Shown here: one piece after another, positions 24,119 to 32,639 of the stretch
Layout: the number at the start of each line of letters is the position of its first letter
How positions within the stretch are numbered: the stretch's first letter is position 1
Origin: Parablautia intestinalis
GTDB taxonomy: Bacteria > Bacillota > Clostridia > Lachnospirales > Lachnospiraceae
Assembly (NCBI GenBank): GCA_003612395.1
Contig: RAYQ01000001.1
Coordinates: forward strand, 248,001-312,000
Direction of reading: 5' to 3'
DNA length: 64,000 nt
The notes under the pieces: generated by a model
Seen by the model: only the letters and a program-made list of their open reading frames with translations
What the model was told of the DNA's origin: nothing
Database searches by the model: none
Made by a program: the position numbers and the translations under genes

Positions 24119-26488
24119 TTAAGAAACTGCCATCTTTTTACAAAACATATACCAAAGTATAAAAATCGGGAACAATGCGCATGCAGCCACCACTATCGCA
24201 TCTGTCACCACAAACATCCCGAAAAATGACCCCTGCCTGTTCACACTCAATACAATCTGCGAGGTCACTGCTACTCCTGCTGCTATGCCCCCTTGACATA
24301 AGCCCTCTTTCATTACCATCCAATACATCTCTTTTTTTCGGATGCCGATTTTATGCATGATTTTAAAATCATTTCTTCTGTTCAGCAGGTTTGTAAATAT
24401 GGTATTGAAATAGACCAAAAGGCCGATCACCGCAAGAATGATGATAAAAAAGCATTGCATCACCTTCTGGCTGTGATCCGAATCCACATACTTTTGTATT
24501 TGGCTGTTGGCATTGCGGAAGGAATATCCGTTCGTATCTGAAATACGCTCCAAATTGGATACGGCAGCTGCCTCCACGCCCTCCTCAGTCCACACATTGA
24601 CAACCTGCCGGTACAGGCCGCCTGGAAAAGCTCTGGCAGTTTCCTCATCTACAACCAGAAGATTTCCCCCGATATGATTTTCCGACAATATAACATTCCG
24701 GATATCCAAAAGCTTTACACTGACAGACTGGCATCCCTCTTTCGAGCCGTTTATGATCAATTGCTCATCATAGATGGTAAACGTATCCCCAATCTCCAGA
24801 TTCAATGTCTTTGCCAGCTCCGTTTCCATGATTGCGGCGTGACCGTCCTTCTTTTCGTCATAACCCGGCACCAGCGCCTCCATATTCTCCGTTGTCGCCA
24901 AAACCAGATTGTATAAGCATTGCTTCTTTCCGTCAATCTCCTGTTCCATAGCAAGCATCGATTCATAATTCCCGCTGTCAGCGTTTAATTTTCCCCTGTC
25001 CTCGCACAAGAAGATTCCCCTGTCGTAATTGATTTTATAATCCTGCACCTGCCGGATACCCGGAGCTGCTTTCATTTCCTGGAAAACCGAATCGGATATG
25101 GATGGGATATCCCCACCCTGTATATTTTCATAGATGCTGCCTGCTGTCACCTGAAGATCCCCAGGGACATATTCCTTAACAAAAAGAATCCCTTCGTCAC
25201 TGTGGTTATCCTGGGTTCCCAGGATGCTGATCAGGATTGCAGAAAGCGACACAATCAAAAACGCCAGTACCTGTTTCCTTGTATTTTTTCTTTTACCGCG
25301 CATAAATTCCGTTGGCATATCATTTTGAAGCTGGAACAGAATGCCTGCCATACTTGGTATGACCATGAGCAGGAGCATCACTGCCGTATTCTCTACGCTG
25401 TCCCACGACAATTCAGAAGAAACCAGTCCCTCAGCGTCATACGCATGGGCGAATGCTTTCATGCTCTCGCCATATACTGCCTGATTCAGGAAATAGCCTG
25501 CCAGGATTCCTGTCGCAAATCCGATCAAAACGAAGATCAGGAATTCCATCCCGGCAATTTTCATCAAATCCTTTGTCTGAAACCCTATTTTTCTCAGAGC
25601 GATAAAGTCCCGTTTCTTTTCAAAAAGGCGGTTATAAAAAATGTTATACACAACCAGGATACCTACCAGCCATATGGTAAAATTCATGACTGCATTCTGT
25701 TTTTTCAGGGTTCCTCCATCCGTGACAGCTTCTGCAAGTATATAATTGATCTGCGTTTTTAAGGTTTCAGACTCTTCCTCTCCATAGCCTAAATAAGCAT
25801 TCAGCTTATTTAGATTTTCCGGGATTTTCTCCTCATCGGAAAACCGGACCACGACGTTTACCCGCCCATTTTTCTCTCTGAGGATTTTTTCTGCAAGCGC
25901 CGCTGAGACATACCCGCTTTTCCGATCCGTAAACCCGACCGCATTGTCAATGACACCGACAACCGTAAGGGTAAGATCCGGTATGCGAAATGTCACCTCC
26001 CCTGTATCTGCGTCTGTAGCCACCAAGCTGACAGAAACCGTATCGCCTAATTCCAGCCCATATTTTTCCATATAATTTTTTGTAAATATAATTTCCTCTT
26101 TTTTTTGTGCCCAGCGCCCGTTTATGACCTGCTTGATATTCGCCTCTGCTACAGTTGCCCCTAAATCCCGGAAGCTTTCATCTATATAGCCGAATGCCGT
26201 CCCATCCTCCGCCGTCCCCAAGTGGAAGCTCAGCCCGGCATCTGCGACGAAATCACAGGCTTTGATCTTCTGAAACTCTGCCTCTGAAATATCAGAATAT
26301 GTTACATGCTGCCGCCCCTCCAAAGCCTCCGCATTCAATCTGTTTGCCGTCTGGACATTTGCAAAAAGCTGATTCCCAATTAGAAGAAATACCGTGACAA
26401 AACAGAGAAACAGGCTTGTCAGGATGGTCTTCCTTTTCTCTTTTAAAAGATACCCTCCCACTACAGATAACATTTTCTTTCTATCCAT
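24119..26488 (-). CDS. FtsX-like ABC transporter permease
   Basis: 789 residues with the MacB/FtsX layout: N-terminal membrane helix (ILTSLFLCFVTVFLLIGNQL), a large extracytoplasmic domain, a three-helix bundle near residues 280-390 (VVYNIFYNRLFEKKRDFIAL with the coupling helix), then a second periplasmic-type domain and a final three-helix bundle (FFIIILAVIGLLVYFNTIFT). Such permeases pair with a LolD-type ATPase and move or expel peptides and antibiotics rather than import nutrients. The ATG at 26488 overlaps the ATPase stop by 8 bases; a GTG at 26500 is possible. Confidence 0.85.
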   Translation of the reverse strand: MDRKKMLSVVGGYLLKEKRKTILTSLFLCFVTVFLLIGNQLFANVQTANRLNAEALEGRQHVTYSDISEAEFQKIKACDFVADAGLSFHLGTAEDGTAFGYIDESFRDLGATVAEANIKQVINGRWAQKKEEIIFTKNYMEKYGLELGDTVSVSLVATDADTGEVTFRIPDLTLTVVGVIDNAVGFTDRKSGYVSAALAEKILREKNGRVNVVVRFSDEEKIPENLNKLNAYLGYGEEESETLKTQINYILAEAVTDGGTLKKQNAVMNFTIWLVGILVVYNIFYNRLFEKKRDFIALRKIGFQTKDLMKIAGMEFLIFVLIGFATGILAGYFLNQAVYGESMKAFAHAYDAEGLVSSELSWDSVENTAVMLLLMVIPSMAGILFQLQNDMPTEFMRGKRKNTRKQVLAFLIVSLSAILISILGTQDNHSDEGILFVKEYVPGDLQVTAGSIYENIQGGDIPSISDSVFQEMKAAPGIRQVQDYKINYDRGIFLCEDRGKLNADSGNYESMLAMEQEIDGKKQCLYNLVLATTENMEALVPGYDEKKDGHAAIMETELAKTLNLEIGDTFTIYDEQLIINGSKEGCQSVSVKLLDIRNVILSENHIGGNLLVVDEETARAFPGGLYRQVVNVWTEEGVEAAAVSNLERISDTNGYSFRNANSQIQKYVDSDHSQKVMQCFFIIILAVIGLLVYFNTIFTNLLNRRNDFKIMHKIGIRKKEMYWMVMKEGLCQGGIAAGVAVTSQIVLSVNRQGSFFGMFVVTDAIVVAACALFPIFILWYMFCKKMAVS

Positions 26489-27137
26489 TATCAATTTCAC
26501 CGTCCTCTAAGCGGATCACACGGTCCGCATCTTTTACAAGATCTTCATTATGCGTAACCATCAGGATACTGGTTCCATACTTTTCTGCCAGATTTTTTAA
26601 CAGATCTATAACGATCCTCTCCGTCTTGGAATCAAGATTTCCAGTAGGCTCATCGGCAAAAAGAATAGGCGGATGGTTGATCAGTGCCCTTGCAATGGCC
26701 ACCCTCTGCTGTTCTCCTCCCGATAATTGATCCGGATAACATGTTCCATATTGTCTGATTCCCAGCGCATCAAGAAGCTCCCCTACATAATCCGCGTTTG
26801 CTTCCAGCTCCGGCAGACGGATATTTTCGATAACAGTCAATGAGTGCAGTAATTCATATGCCTGGAATACAAAACCTATTTTTTCCCGCCTAAGAAGCGT
26901 CCTTTTTTCTTCACCCAGATGAAAAATATCCGTACCGTCAATATAGACCTTCCCCTCTGAAGGTTTGTCCAAACCGGCAAGAATATTTAAAAGCGTTGAT
27001 TTCCCTGAACCGCTTCTCCCCAGTATAGCTGCAAATTCCCCTTTTTGAATCGTTACTGACACACGATGCAATGCCTGCAATGACACCGCATTTTGGCAAT
27101 ATATTCTTGAAATGTTCTCTGCTCTCAATATTTCCAA
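26481..27137 (-). CDS. ABC transporter ATPase (MacB/LolD type)
   Basis: 219 residues: Walker A GRSGSGKS, Q-loop FVFQAYELL, signature LSGGEQQRVAIARAL, Walker B ILFADEPTGNLDS and H-loop MVTHNED. The EPTGNLD signature and YELLHSLTVIENI place it with the MacB/BceA group that works with FtsX-like permeases. It starts at TTG with GGAGG nine bases upstream, six bases after the preceding permease gene. Its partner is the overlapping FtsX permease (24119-26488). Confidence 0.9.
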   Translation of the reverse strand: MEILRAENISRIYCQNAVSLQALHRVSVTIQKGEFAAILGRSGSGKSTLLNILAGLDKPSEGKVYIDGTDIFHLGEEKRTLLRREKIGFVFQAYELLHSLTVIENIRLPELEANADYVGELLDALGIRQYGTCYPDQLSGGEQQRVAIARALINHPPILFADEPTGNLDSKTERIVIDLLKNLAEKYGTSILMVTHNEDLVKDADRVIRLEDGEIDNG

Positions 27138-27143
27138 TTTTAT

Positions 27144-28355
27144 TTACCTCCAACATATCCCTAATAAAACTATGGTTTCTAAAGTCAGCAGAACCAGCAG
27201 GACATACAGCAGTATCGGCCAGGCACAGGCGCTTCCCGCAAGCAGCAGCATTACCACCGGAACCACATATTTCCGAGGATGATGCCACAGGTCGCTTTCA
27301 ATCTTCCAGCCACGGATGGGGTAAAACCATTCCAGGAGCACAGACAGTACCGCACTCTGCAGGGCAAAGAAAACAGCCCCGGCAATCATCAGGACTGTGA
27401 CACCGCCGTTTTGTATCTGCCAGCTACAGAGGAATATCGCATCTGCAGCCATATTACAGGAAAAGATAAACAGGCAGTATGGGATGCAAAAGCACCGTTT
27501 CTGTCCGGGCAGGAAACTGACCGCCTGCTCCAGGTCACGGTCGCAGGACAGCAGGATACAAATAGGGGTATTTAAGGATAGAATCGCAAACCCCACTGGG
27601 ACAACAAACAGCCCGGCCATTTCTCTTAAAAAATACGGCATTACAATGGCTACGCACCACATCACAGCGGTATTGACCAGATAATTCCTGTGGCAGCTCA
27701 GATACCGGAAAAAGTACCGCCACAGGGAAGCTTTCTTCCTCTGCCGGATAGCATGGTGTTTCTCACTCTCCCCCTGATAAAAAGCGTATCCGTCTGCCTT
27801 CCATAAAATCAGAATCGCAATGAAACTATTCGCAAGCAGCAACAGTCCAAACCATGTCCTACTTCCACAAAATAAAATTGCGGACACTATGGCAACAGCC
27901 CAAAGCCCGCCCGCATACCAGTATTTTCTCTGGGAATAGGCTGCGGCGGCCATAAGGACCGCATGAAGCATACTGATGACCATTCCTGCCAGCTCTATGG
28001 GCTTCCATGCAGACACAGCCAGCAGAACCGCCAGAAGCAGACCTGTCTTTGTAAGAACCGTATAGCCTCCCAGCACCGCCACATAGGAGAAGACAAATTC
28101 TTTGGGCTGCTGCGGCAACATCAGCATATGTTTCAGCTCCACAGCGTTATCTCTGGAAGAAAGGGCCTGCCATATTACACCTGCGGTAAAGGCGTTTATC
28201 ATCAGGATCCGCACAGATGCCGCAACCTGCACCTGAAAGCCTGCGATATACAGCCCCCAAAATACGATCACATCCATCAAAAGTGTCCGTGGCAGCCGCT
28301 CGTATCTTGCCCCAAACAGTTTTTTGGCAAAGGCTTTACCTGTCATTTTCATCAT
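27144..28355 (-). CDS. Multi-pass membrane protein, probable ABC permease
   Basis: 403 residues with about ten hydrophobic segments (GLYIAGFQVQVAASVRILMI, LLLANSFIAILILW, VVPVGFAILSLNTPICILLS) and a cytoplasmic basic loop. No standard motif is obvious; position decides the call, since it overlaps the ATPase gene (28336-29043) by 20 bases and is followed 6 bases on by another ABC pair. It most likely forms an exporter with that ATPase, as seen in lantibiotic-type export and immunity operons. GGGAGGCGCTGC sets the start. Confidence 0.65.
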   Translation of the reverse strand: MMKMTGKAFAKKLFGARYERLPRTLLMDVIVFWGLYIAGFQVQVAASVRILMINAFTAGVIWQALSSRDNAVELKHMLMLPQQPKEFVFSYVAVLGGYTVLTKTGLLLAVLLAVSAWKPIELAGMVISMLHAVLMAAAAYSQRKYWYAGGLWAVAIVSAILFCGSRTWFGLLLLANSFIAILILWKADGYAFYQGESEKHHAIRQRKKASLWRYFFRYLSCHRNYLVNTAVMWCVAIVMPYFLREMAGLFVVPVGFAILSLNTPICILLSCDRDLEQAVSFLPGQKRCFCIPYCLFIFSCNMAADAIFLCSWQIQNGGVTVLMIAGAVFFALQSAVLSVLLEWFYPIRGWKIESDLWHHPRKYVVPVVMLLLAGSACAWPILLYVLLVLLTLETIVLLGICWR

Positions 28356-29043
28356 GCAGCGCCTCCCGGATATCCGCGGCACCTATCTGCCCGCCTTCAA
28401 AAGTCTGCCGGATCTTACCGTCCTCCAGGACAAATACCCGGTCAGAGGTCAGCGTGATGCTCTCCAGAATGTGGGAGGAAAACAGCACAGTCCCTTGCTC
28501 CTTATACCCAGAAATCAGCTGGTACAGATATTCCGTGCTCTGGAAATCCAGGCCATTGACCGGCTCGTCCAAGAGAAGCAATCTGGGTTTCAGGGCAAAA
28601 GCCGTGATCAGAAACGCTTTTTTCCGGTTCCCGGTTGACAGCTCCTTTAACAGGGTATCTGTATATTCTTCAAAGTGAAAGCCCTGTACCAGCTCCGACA
28701 CATCCGGAACCTCTTTCCCATAGGCGGCGTATACATAGGCCAGATATTCCCGGAAAGTAAAATACGAAAAGGAATTGTCCTCGGCAAACACCGTATAGCG
28801 GCAGAGCTTAAAATCCTGACTCCGGAAATCCACAGGAGCGCCGCCAAAACAGATACCGTCTGAACGGAAAGTAGGGAGCAGGCCGGAAATCACCTTCAGA
28901 AATGTGGTTTTCCCAGCTCCATTCAGCCCGATCAGACCTGCCACTTCATGCTCCGCCAGCGAAAAAGAAAAACCCGAAAGTATCATTTTTTCTTCACTGT
29001 ACCACGCACTCAGGTTTTGAACAGTCAGGAGCGTCTCTCCCAT
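28336..29043 (-). CDS. ABC transporter ATPase
   Basis: 235 residues: Walker A GLNGAGKTTFLK, signature LSTGNRKKAFLITAF, Walker B RLLLLDEPVNGLD and H-loop LFSSHILES. The LSTG signature, DEPVNGLD and the short helical part make it an ABC-2/CcmA-type export ATPase distinct from the LolD-like one downstream. The start at 29043 has AAAGGGGGAAGGTAAG upstream. It overlaps the membrane gene (27144-28355) by 20 bases, its likely partner. Confidence 0.9.
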   Translation of the reverse strand: MGETLLTVQNLSAWYSEEKMILSGFSFSLAEHEVAGLIGLNGAGKTTFLKVISGLLPTFRSDGICFGGAPVDFRSQDFKLCRYTVFAEDNSFSYFTFREYLAYVYAAYGKEVPDVSELVQGFHFEEYTDTLLKELSTGNRKKAFLITAFALKPRLLLLDEPVNGLDFQSTEYLYQLISGYKEQGTVLFSSHILESITLTSDRVFVLEDGKIRQTFEGGQIGAADIREALHDENDR

Positions 29044-29044
29044 C

Positions 29045-29221
29045 TTACCTTCCCCCTTTGCCGTCCTTCTCTTTTTTCCATGTCGCATAGGCGGAATACA
29101 GGAATACACCTGTCAATACCAGATAAAGCCCCATCATTGGGAAGTTGCCGGATACCCCGCATACAATGGCTGCAGCCAGCCAGATTAGACCAATGAATCC
29201 ACGAATATAAATATGACGCAT
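29045..29221 (-). CDS. Two-helix small membrane protein
   Basis: 58 residues: MRHIYIRGFIGLIWLAAAIV then GVSGNFPMMGLYLVLTGVFL with a basic charged tail (WKKEKDGKGG). Two hydrophobic helices form most of it. AGGGAGGAAAAATA precedes the ATG at 29221, and its stop overlaps the region before the next gene's ATG by one or two bases. Similar small proteins lead ABC export operons in Lachnospiraceae; role unknown. It is the first gene of the 29.2-24.1 kb operon. Confidence 0.7.
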   Translation of the reverse strand: MRHIYIRGFIGLIWLAAAIVCGVSGNFPMMGLYLVLTGVFLYSAYATWKKEKDGKGGR

Positions 29222-29267
29222 TATTTTTCCTCCCTTCATCTACCTTTTGCTTTCTCCATGTATCCAA

Positions 29268-29876
29268 TTATTTTAATTCAAAGTGCGTGGCAACCATGTC
29301 CGCCAGTTCCTTCAGCTCCATAGTTCCATCATTTATCACGGAAACATAATTTTCCTCATGGCATTGCCTCCGTACCTCCTGTGCAAACAGAATGTCTCTG
29401 TCCATCCAGTTACAGAACGCCTTTTCCTTATCACTGCACCCTTCCAATACCAAAGGAACAAAGTTTCTTTTTCGATAACGAGAAATTTGAAATTCTTTTG
29501 CAGGCGTAATGGAGATATAACGGACGCCCGAAATACCAGACTGTTTCATCAATTCGGGAAGATACGCCGTCCCTTCTGTGATAATACCGCCTTTCCAGTC
29601 AATCTGCTTTAAATCTGCTGTCACGAATTCATAAATCTCCCTGTAAATCTCAAACTCCTCTTCGCATTGGAGCAACGATTCCCGCATCCAGACCTGCTCC
29701 GCATTCATACGGGTGACTTTCCTACAAACAGGATACCCTTTTCTTGCTCCCGTCTGCCTATATCTGTCCAGAAAATCATCTGTTTTAAAGTAGTACAAAT
29801 CGTGTTTTTTTGAAAGAATCTCAGCAACACTGCTTTTTCCCGCGCAGGGGGAACCGCCGATATAATATATATTCAT
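29268..29876 (-). CDS. P-loop kinase-like NTPase
   Basis: 202 residues with Walker A GGSPCAGKSSVAEIL at residues 7-21, then KTDDFLDRYRQ and a lid segment. The fold is that of small nucleoside/aminoglycoside-type kinases or chloramphenicol phosphotransferase-like proteins; substrate unclear. The start at 29876 (MNIYYIGG) is used because the P-loop normally lies close to the N-terminus. It follows the GrpB-like gene by 19 bases and precedes the ABC operon. Confidence 0.7.
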   Translation of the reverse strand: MNIYYIGGSPCAGKSSVAEILSKKHDLYYFKTDDFLDRYRQTGARKGYPVCRKVTRMNAEQVWMRESLLQCEEEFEIYREIYEFVTADLKQIDWKGGIITEGTAYLPELMKQSGISGVRYISITPAKEFQISRYRKRNFVPLVLEGCSDKEKAFCNWMDRDILFAQEVRRQCHEENYVSVINDGTMELKELADMVATHFELK

Positions 29877-29895
29877 TTCCAGTTCGCCTCCCGTT

Positions 29896-30435
29896 TCAGA
29901 AAAGTGTTGATTTCCATACATCCGCTTCTTTCAGCAGGCATTCTATGCATTCCTGCTTGCCCTCTGTATAGCTTTTTCGGTCATCCGGAAATTGTAACGC
30001 CAGTTTTTTCTTACAGGCTTCGTATATCATTGCTTTATCAGGATGGCAATTCAGATAATCCCGAAAATTGATATAGTTCTTCCATTCTGTCCCATCCCAT
30101 TTGACTGCATGGATATGATGTGTGCGCGTATCTTTTGCAAAATCACCCATTACAAATAGCATCTGCCCGGCAACATCTTCCCCGCGAAAAATAAAACCGT
30201 GTTCTTTCAACAGTTGCATATAAGGTGAAATATCATTCAAATCACGGAGGCCAATCACAATGTCAATAATTGGTTTTGCATAAATGGAAGCAATCGCAGT
30301 GCTTCCCACATGCTGGATGTCAACAGCGGCATTTCCGAAAAGCTGCTTCAATTCCAAAATTACATTTTTAGCATTTTTATCCCATTCCTTCTGATGGGAT
30401 GAAAGCTCTACGCTTCCTCTTTTTAATCCTATCAT
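29896..30435 (-). CDS. GrpB-family nucleotidyltransferase-like protein
   Basis: 179 residues with VDIQHVGSTAIASIYAKPII and IDIVIGLRDLNDISPYMQLL, the GrpB (nucleotidyltransferase-fold) signature HVGSTAI...KPIIDI, and later RTHHIHAVKWDGTEWKNYIN then FRDYLNCHPDKAMIYEACKK, all conserved in the family. Function is not well defined; members are often found alone or fused with CoaE. GGGGAGAAG lies 1-2 bases before the ATG. Followed by the kinase-like gene. Confidence 0.85.
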   Translation of the reverse strand: MIGLKRGSVELSSHQKEWDKNAKNVILELKQLFGNAAVDIQHVGSTAIASIYAKPIIDIVIGLRDLNDISPYMQLLKEHGFIFRGEDVAGQMLFVMGDFAKDTRTHHIHAVKWDGTEWKNYINFRDYLNCHPDKAMIYEACKKKLALQFPDDRKSYTEGKQECIECLLKEADVWKSTLF

Positions 30436-30486
30436 TCTTCTCCCCAGGCAGCTTGCAGCTCTGCCATATCCCTTGTACCAGTATGG

Positions 30487-31002
30487 CTATTCCAACAGGG
30501 CGATCCTGTAAATATCCGCCTGTTCTCCATCAATTTCAAAGCTGCGTTCATAGACTCCTCCATTTCGGATGATTGTTTTAACCGAAGGTTCATTCTTTCT
30601 CTCCACAGAAAGATACAGTTCGTTCATCCCGGTCTTTTTGGCAGCCTCCAATAACTGCCGCAACATTTCCGTAGCAAAGCCTTTTCTTCTTTCTGACGGA
30701 CGGACGCTGTAACCGCAATGACCGAGATCCTTCAGGAAGTCGTTCAGCGTATGCCTGAAATCAATGATTCCCACAATTCTATCATCATCGACAGCAAAGA
30801 ATGTGTCCGTTATAACCCAATTCGGATTAACGGTCTCTTCTTTCGTGTTTGCGTCTATGGATCTGCACCATTCTGTGTAATCATCCGTTTTATCAAATAA
30901 TTCACTTCCGTTGATGACAAATTCTCCATGTTCAAAAAATTCCTGTCTGAACTCTATGGCCTGTTCTTTCATCGCTTCTACTGGTCTGACTAATTGAATC
31001 AT
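30487..31002 (-). CDS. GNAT N-acetyltransferase
   Basis: 171 residues; the acetyl-CoA fold shows as DDDRIVGIIDFRHTLNDFLK, then CGYSVRPSERRKGFATEMLR, the RxxGxA-type pyrophosphate loop, and ELYLSVERKNEPSVKTIIRN. AAAGGAGTGTGAAAA precedes the ATG. A decayed copy lies at 874-973. It is downstream of the CPBP gene in the same direction (57 bases) and may be the last gene of the lipoprotein/CPBP operon. Substrate unknown. Confidence 0.85.
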   Translation of the reverse strand: MIQLVRPVEAMKEQAIEFRQEFFEHGEFVINGSELFDKTDDYTEWCRSIDANTKEETVNPNWVITDTFFAVDDDRIVGIIDFRHTLNDFLKDLGHCGYSVRPSERRKGFATEMLRQLLEAAKKTGMNELYLSVERKNEPSVKTIIRNGGVYERSFEIDGEQADIYRIALLE

Positions 31003-31058
31003 TTTTCACACTCCTTTATCTGCATTTCGATATAATGTTGACCCGCAAAGACACCGTG

Positions 31059-31829
31059 TCAACTTCTGATTCCATGTGCGCCATAACGCACGAAATCATG
31101 GTACAATAAAAAAATCAGCCCAATCAATACCAGTGTGACAGCCGCCGCTATGGTGGAACTGACACTCATAACGGGGAATTGCTCATATTTCAGCATATAA
31201 GTAACAAAAGCATTCGGCAGGTTCGCAAAGAAGGATACAATTAGGTTATTACCAGATAACTTGTATGCAGCCGCAAATCCGCCCCCTACTGCAAACAACA
31301 GAAGAATGTCCTCCCAGGTGCAGAATCCTGGATAGCCCAAATGGTAAAGGGAGAACATTGCCCCGGAAACCAGAATTGCCGGTACCCACCCAAATTGCCG
31401 GTCGATCCGGCTCTGTACAAATCCGCGGAATAAAAATTCCTCAAAAAACGTGGTCATAATCAGCGGCACAATTCCCATAGGCAGCAAGTGCCATTGGATC
31501 TGCTCACCGACAGCCATCTTCGGGATAAGCTGCCCTCCAACGGAAAATACCACAAAGGCAGCCAAAACACCCCATTGCCGTATGCCCAGCTTTTTGAAAC
31601 CGGCTTCTGCCAATACTCTGCCGGAAGCTGGCGCTCCATTTTCCTTATACAAACAGTACAGCGGAATCAAAAGGCTGAATACCAACCCATACAGGAGATT
31701 GTAAAAAATAAAATATAGTATGGGCGTTGGATTGAGATTCGCTGCCATAATGCAGATAATCAGCATGATTTCTATGCCGGCTGAAATCAGGAGCGTTTTT
31801 CCTTTTCCCCTGTTTGCTATTTCCTTCAT
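31059..31829 (-). CDS. CPBP intramembrane metalloprotease
   Basis: About 256 residues. The CPBP motifs are TFFEEFLFRGFVQSRI (glutamate pair and arginine), FSLYHLGYPG (histidine) and a final NLPNAFVTY where others have H/N-x-x-N. The start ATG at 31829 overlaps the stop of a 42-residue membrane gene (ATGA), so the two are co-translated. A truncated copy is at 1205-1575. Unusual context: it lies in an operon with a lipoprotein and three small membrane proteins, so a role in processing or sensing a membrane peptide is possible. Confidence 0.85.
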   Translation of the reverse strand: MKEIANRGKGKTLLISAGIEIMLIICIMAANLNPTPILYFIFYNLLYGLVFSLLIPLYCLYKENGAPASGRVLAEAGFKKLGIRQWGVLAAFVVFSVGGQLIPKMAVGEQIQWHLLPMGIVPLIMTTFFEEFLFRGFVQSRIDRQFGWVPAILVSGAMFSLYHLGYPGFCTWEDILLLFAVGGGFAAAYKLSGNNLIVSFFANLPNAFVTYMLKYEQFPVMSVSSTIAAAVTLVLIGLIFLLYHDFVRYGAHGIRS

Positions 31830-31954
31830 CCTAACCACCCCTGATAAAACGCAACTGCCCCAAAAATTGCGCCTACAACCATCGCCGCTAATGTTACAAC
31901 AATTATGACCGGATGCTCTTTCATCAGTTTCCCTAATTCTTTTAAATCGTTCAT
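31826..31954 (-). CDS. 42-residue membrane microprotein coupled to CPBP protease
   Basis: MNDLKELGKLMKEHPVIIVV then TLAAMVVGAIFGAVAFYQGW and LG. A charged N-terminal helix is followed by one long hydrophobic helix. The ribosome site is ideal (AAGGAGGTGAAGTTCA before ATG) and its stop overlaps the CPBP start (ATGA). Coding looks real for these reasons. It could be a substrate, regulator or subunit of the protease. No family recognised. Confidence 0.7.
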   Translation of the reverse strand: MNDLKELGKLMKEHPVIIVVTLAAMVVGAIFGAVAFYQGWLG

Positions 31955-32015
31955 TGAACTTCACCTCCTTTGTCACACAACGGGAGTTTTGCGTTTCTTT
32001 TCTTGAAATAATACC

Positions 32016-32192
32016 TTATCGAACATTAGTAGTTACTGTAATGAACATGATGATTCCTATCACAATGGCTGCTATGCCAAAGAAATAGCTTCTCTGGTTT
32101 CCATTTTTTCCGTCAGCAATCCAAAACAGACCGCGCAGTATAAGAAGCAATCCTACAAAAACCGGAATAAATCTTTGAACAGCTTCTGTCAT
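32016..32192 (-). CDS. 58-residue membrane protein
   Basis: MTEAVQRFIPVFVGLLLILR then GLFWIADGKNGNQRSYFFGI and AAIVIGIIMFITVTTNVR. Two hydrophobic helices joined by a polar loop. GGGGAAAAGAA lies just before the ATG, which overlaps the stop of the larger membrane gene by 4 bases (ATGA). The same operon carries it with the lipoprotein and CPBP genes. No family recognised. Confidence 0.65.
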   Translation of the reverse strand: MTEAVQRFIPVFVGLLLILRGLFWIADGKNGNQRSYFFGIAAIVIGIIMFITVTTNVR

Positions 32193-32599
32193 TTCTTTTC
32201 CCCTTTCTTCCCTCTCTTTTTCTTAAAAATATAAATGACCGTATTGATAATACATAACAGCACAAAAAGACTCGTAAAGTTAATCCAGATGTCCCTGTAC
32301 GCTGTTTTCGCCAAAGGTTCCCGCAGTCCGCTGAACCAGACACAGGCAAACGCCAACAGCTGAGAGGGAATATACGCAATCAAATATCTGAGAGCCAAAG
32401 GCTTAACAGGGAGATTCGTGCATAGTTCAAATGCCGCTATCCCGATCAGGAGAACAATAGCCCTGTCTAATTCATGCCAGTTGCCACTTGGGTCTTCATA
32501 AATACCGTTATAAAGATACAAAACGCTGCTTAACAATGTAATTGCTGTATATATCATCGAATAAACCGCCACAATACGGATCCATTTTTTCTGATTCAT
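32189..32599 (-). CDS. Four-helix membrane protein
   Basis: 136 residues with four hydrophobic stretches (IVAVYSMIYTAITLLSSVLY, DRAIVLLIGIAAFELC, LRYLIAYIPSQLLAFACVWF, FTSLFVLLCIINTVIYIF) and a basic tail KKKRGKKGEKK. DUF6608-like small membrane proteins look similar, but this is uncertain. CCGGAGGGAAAA sets the start at 32599. It follows the lipoprotein gene by 40 bases and overlaps the 58-residue gene. A deleted copy lies at 6985-7333. Confidence 0.65.
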   Translation of the reverse strand: MNQKKWIRIVAVYSMIYTAITLLSSVLYLYNGIYEDPSGNWHELDRAIVLLIGIAAFELCTNLPVKPLALRYLIAYIPSQLLAFACVWFSGLREPLAKTAYRDIWINFTSLFVLLCIINTVIYIFKKKRGKKGEKK

Positions 32600-32639
32600 T
32601 TTTCCCTCCGGTCTCAATTTTCCAAATCTGATAACACCA

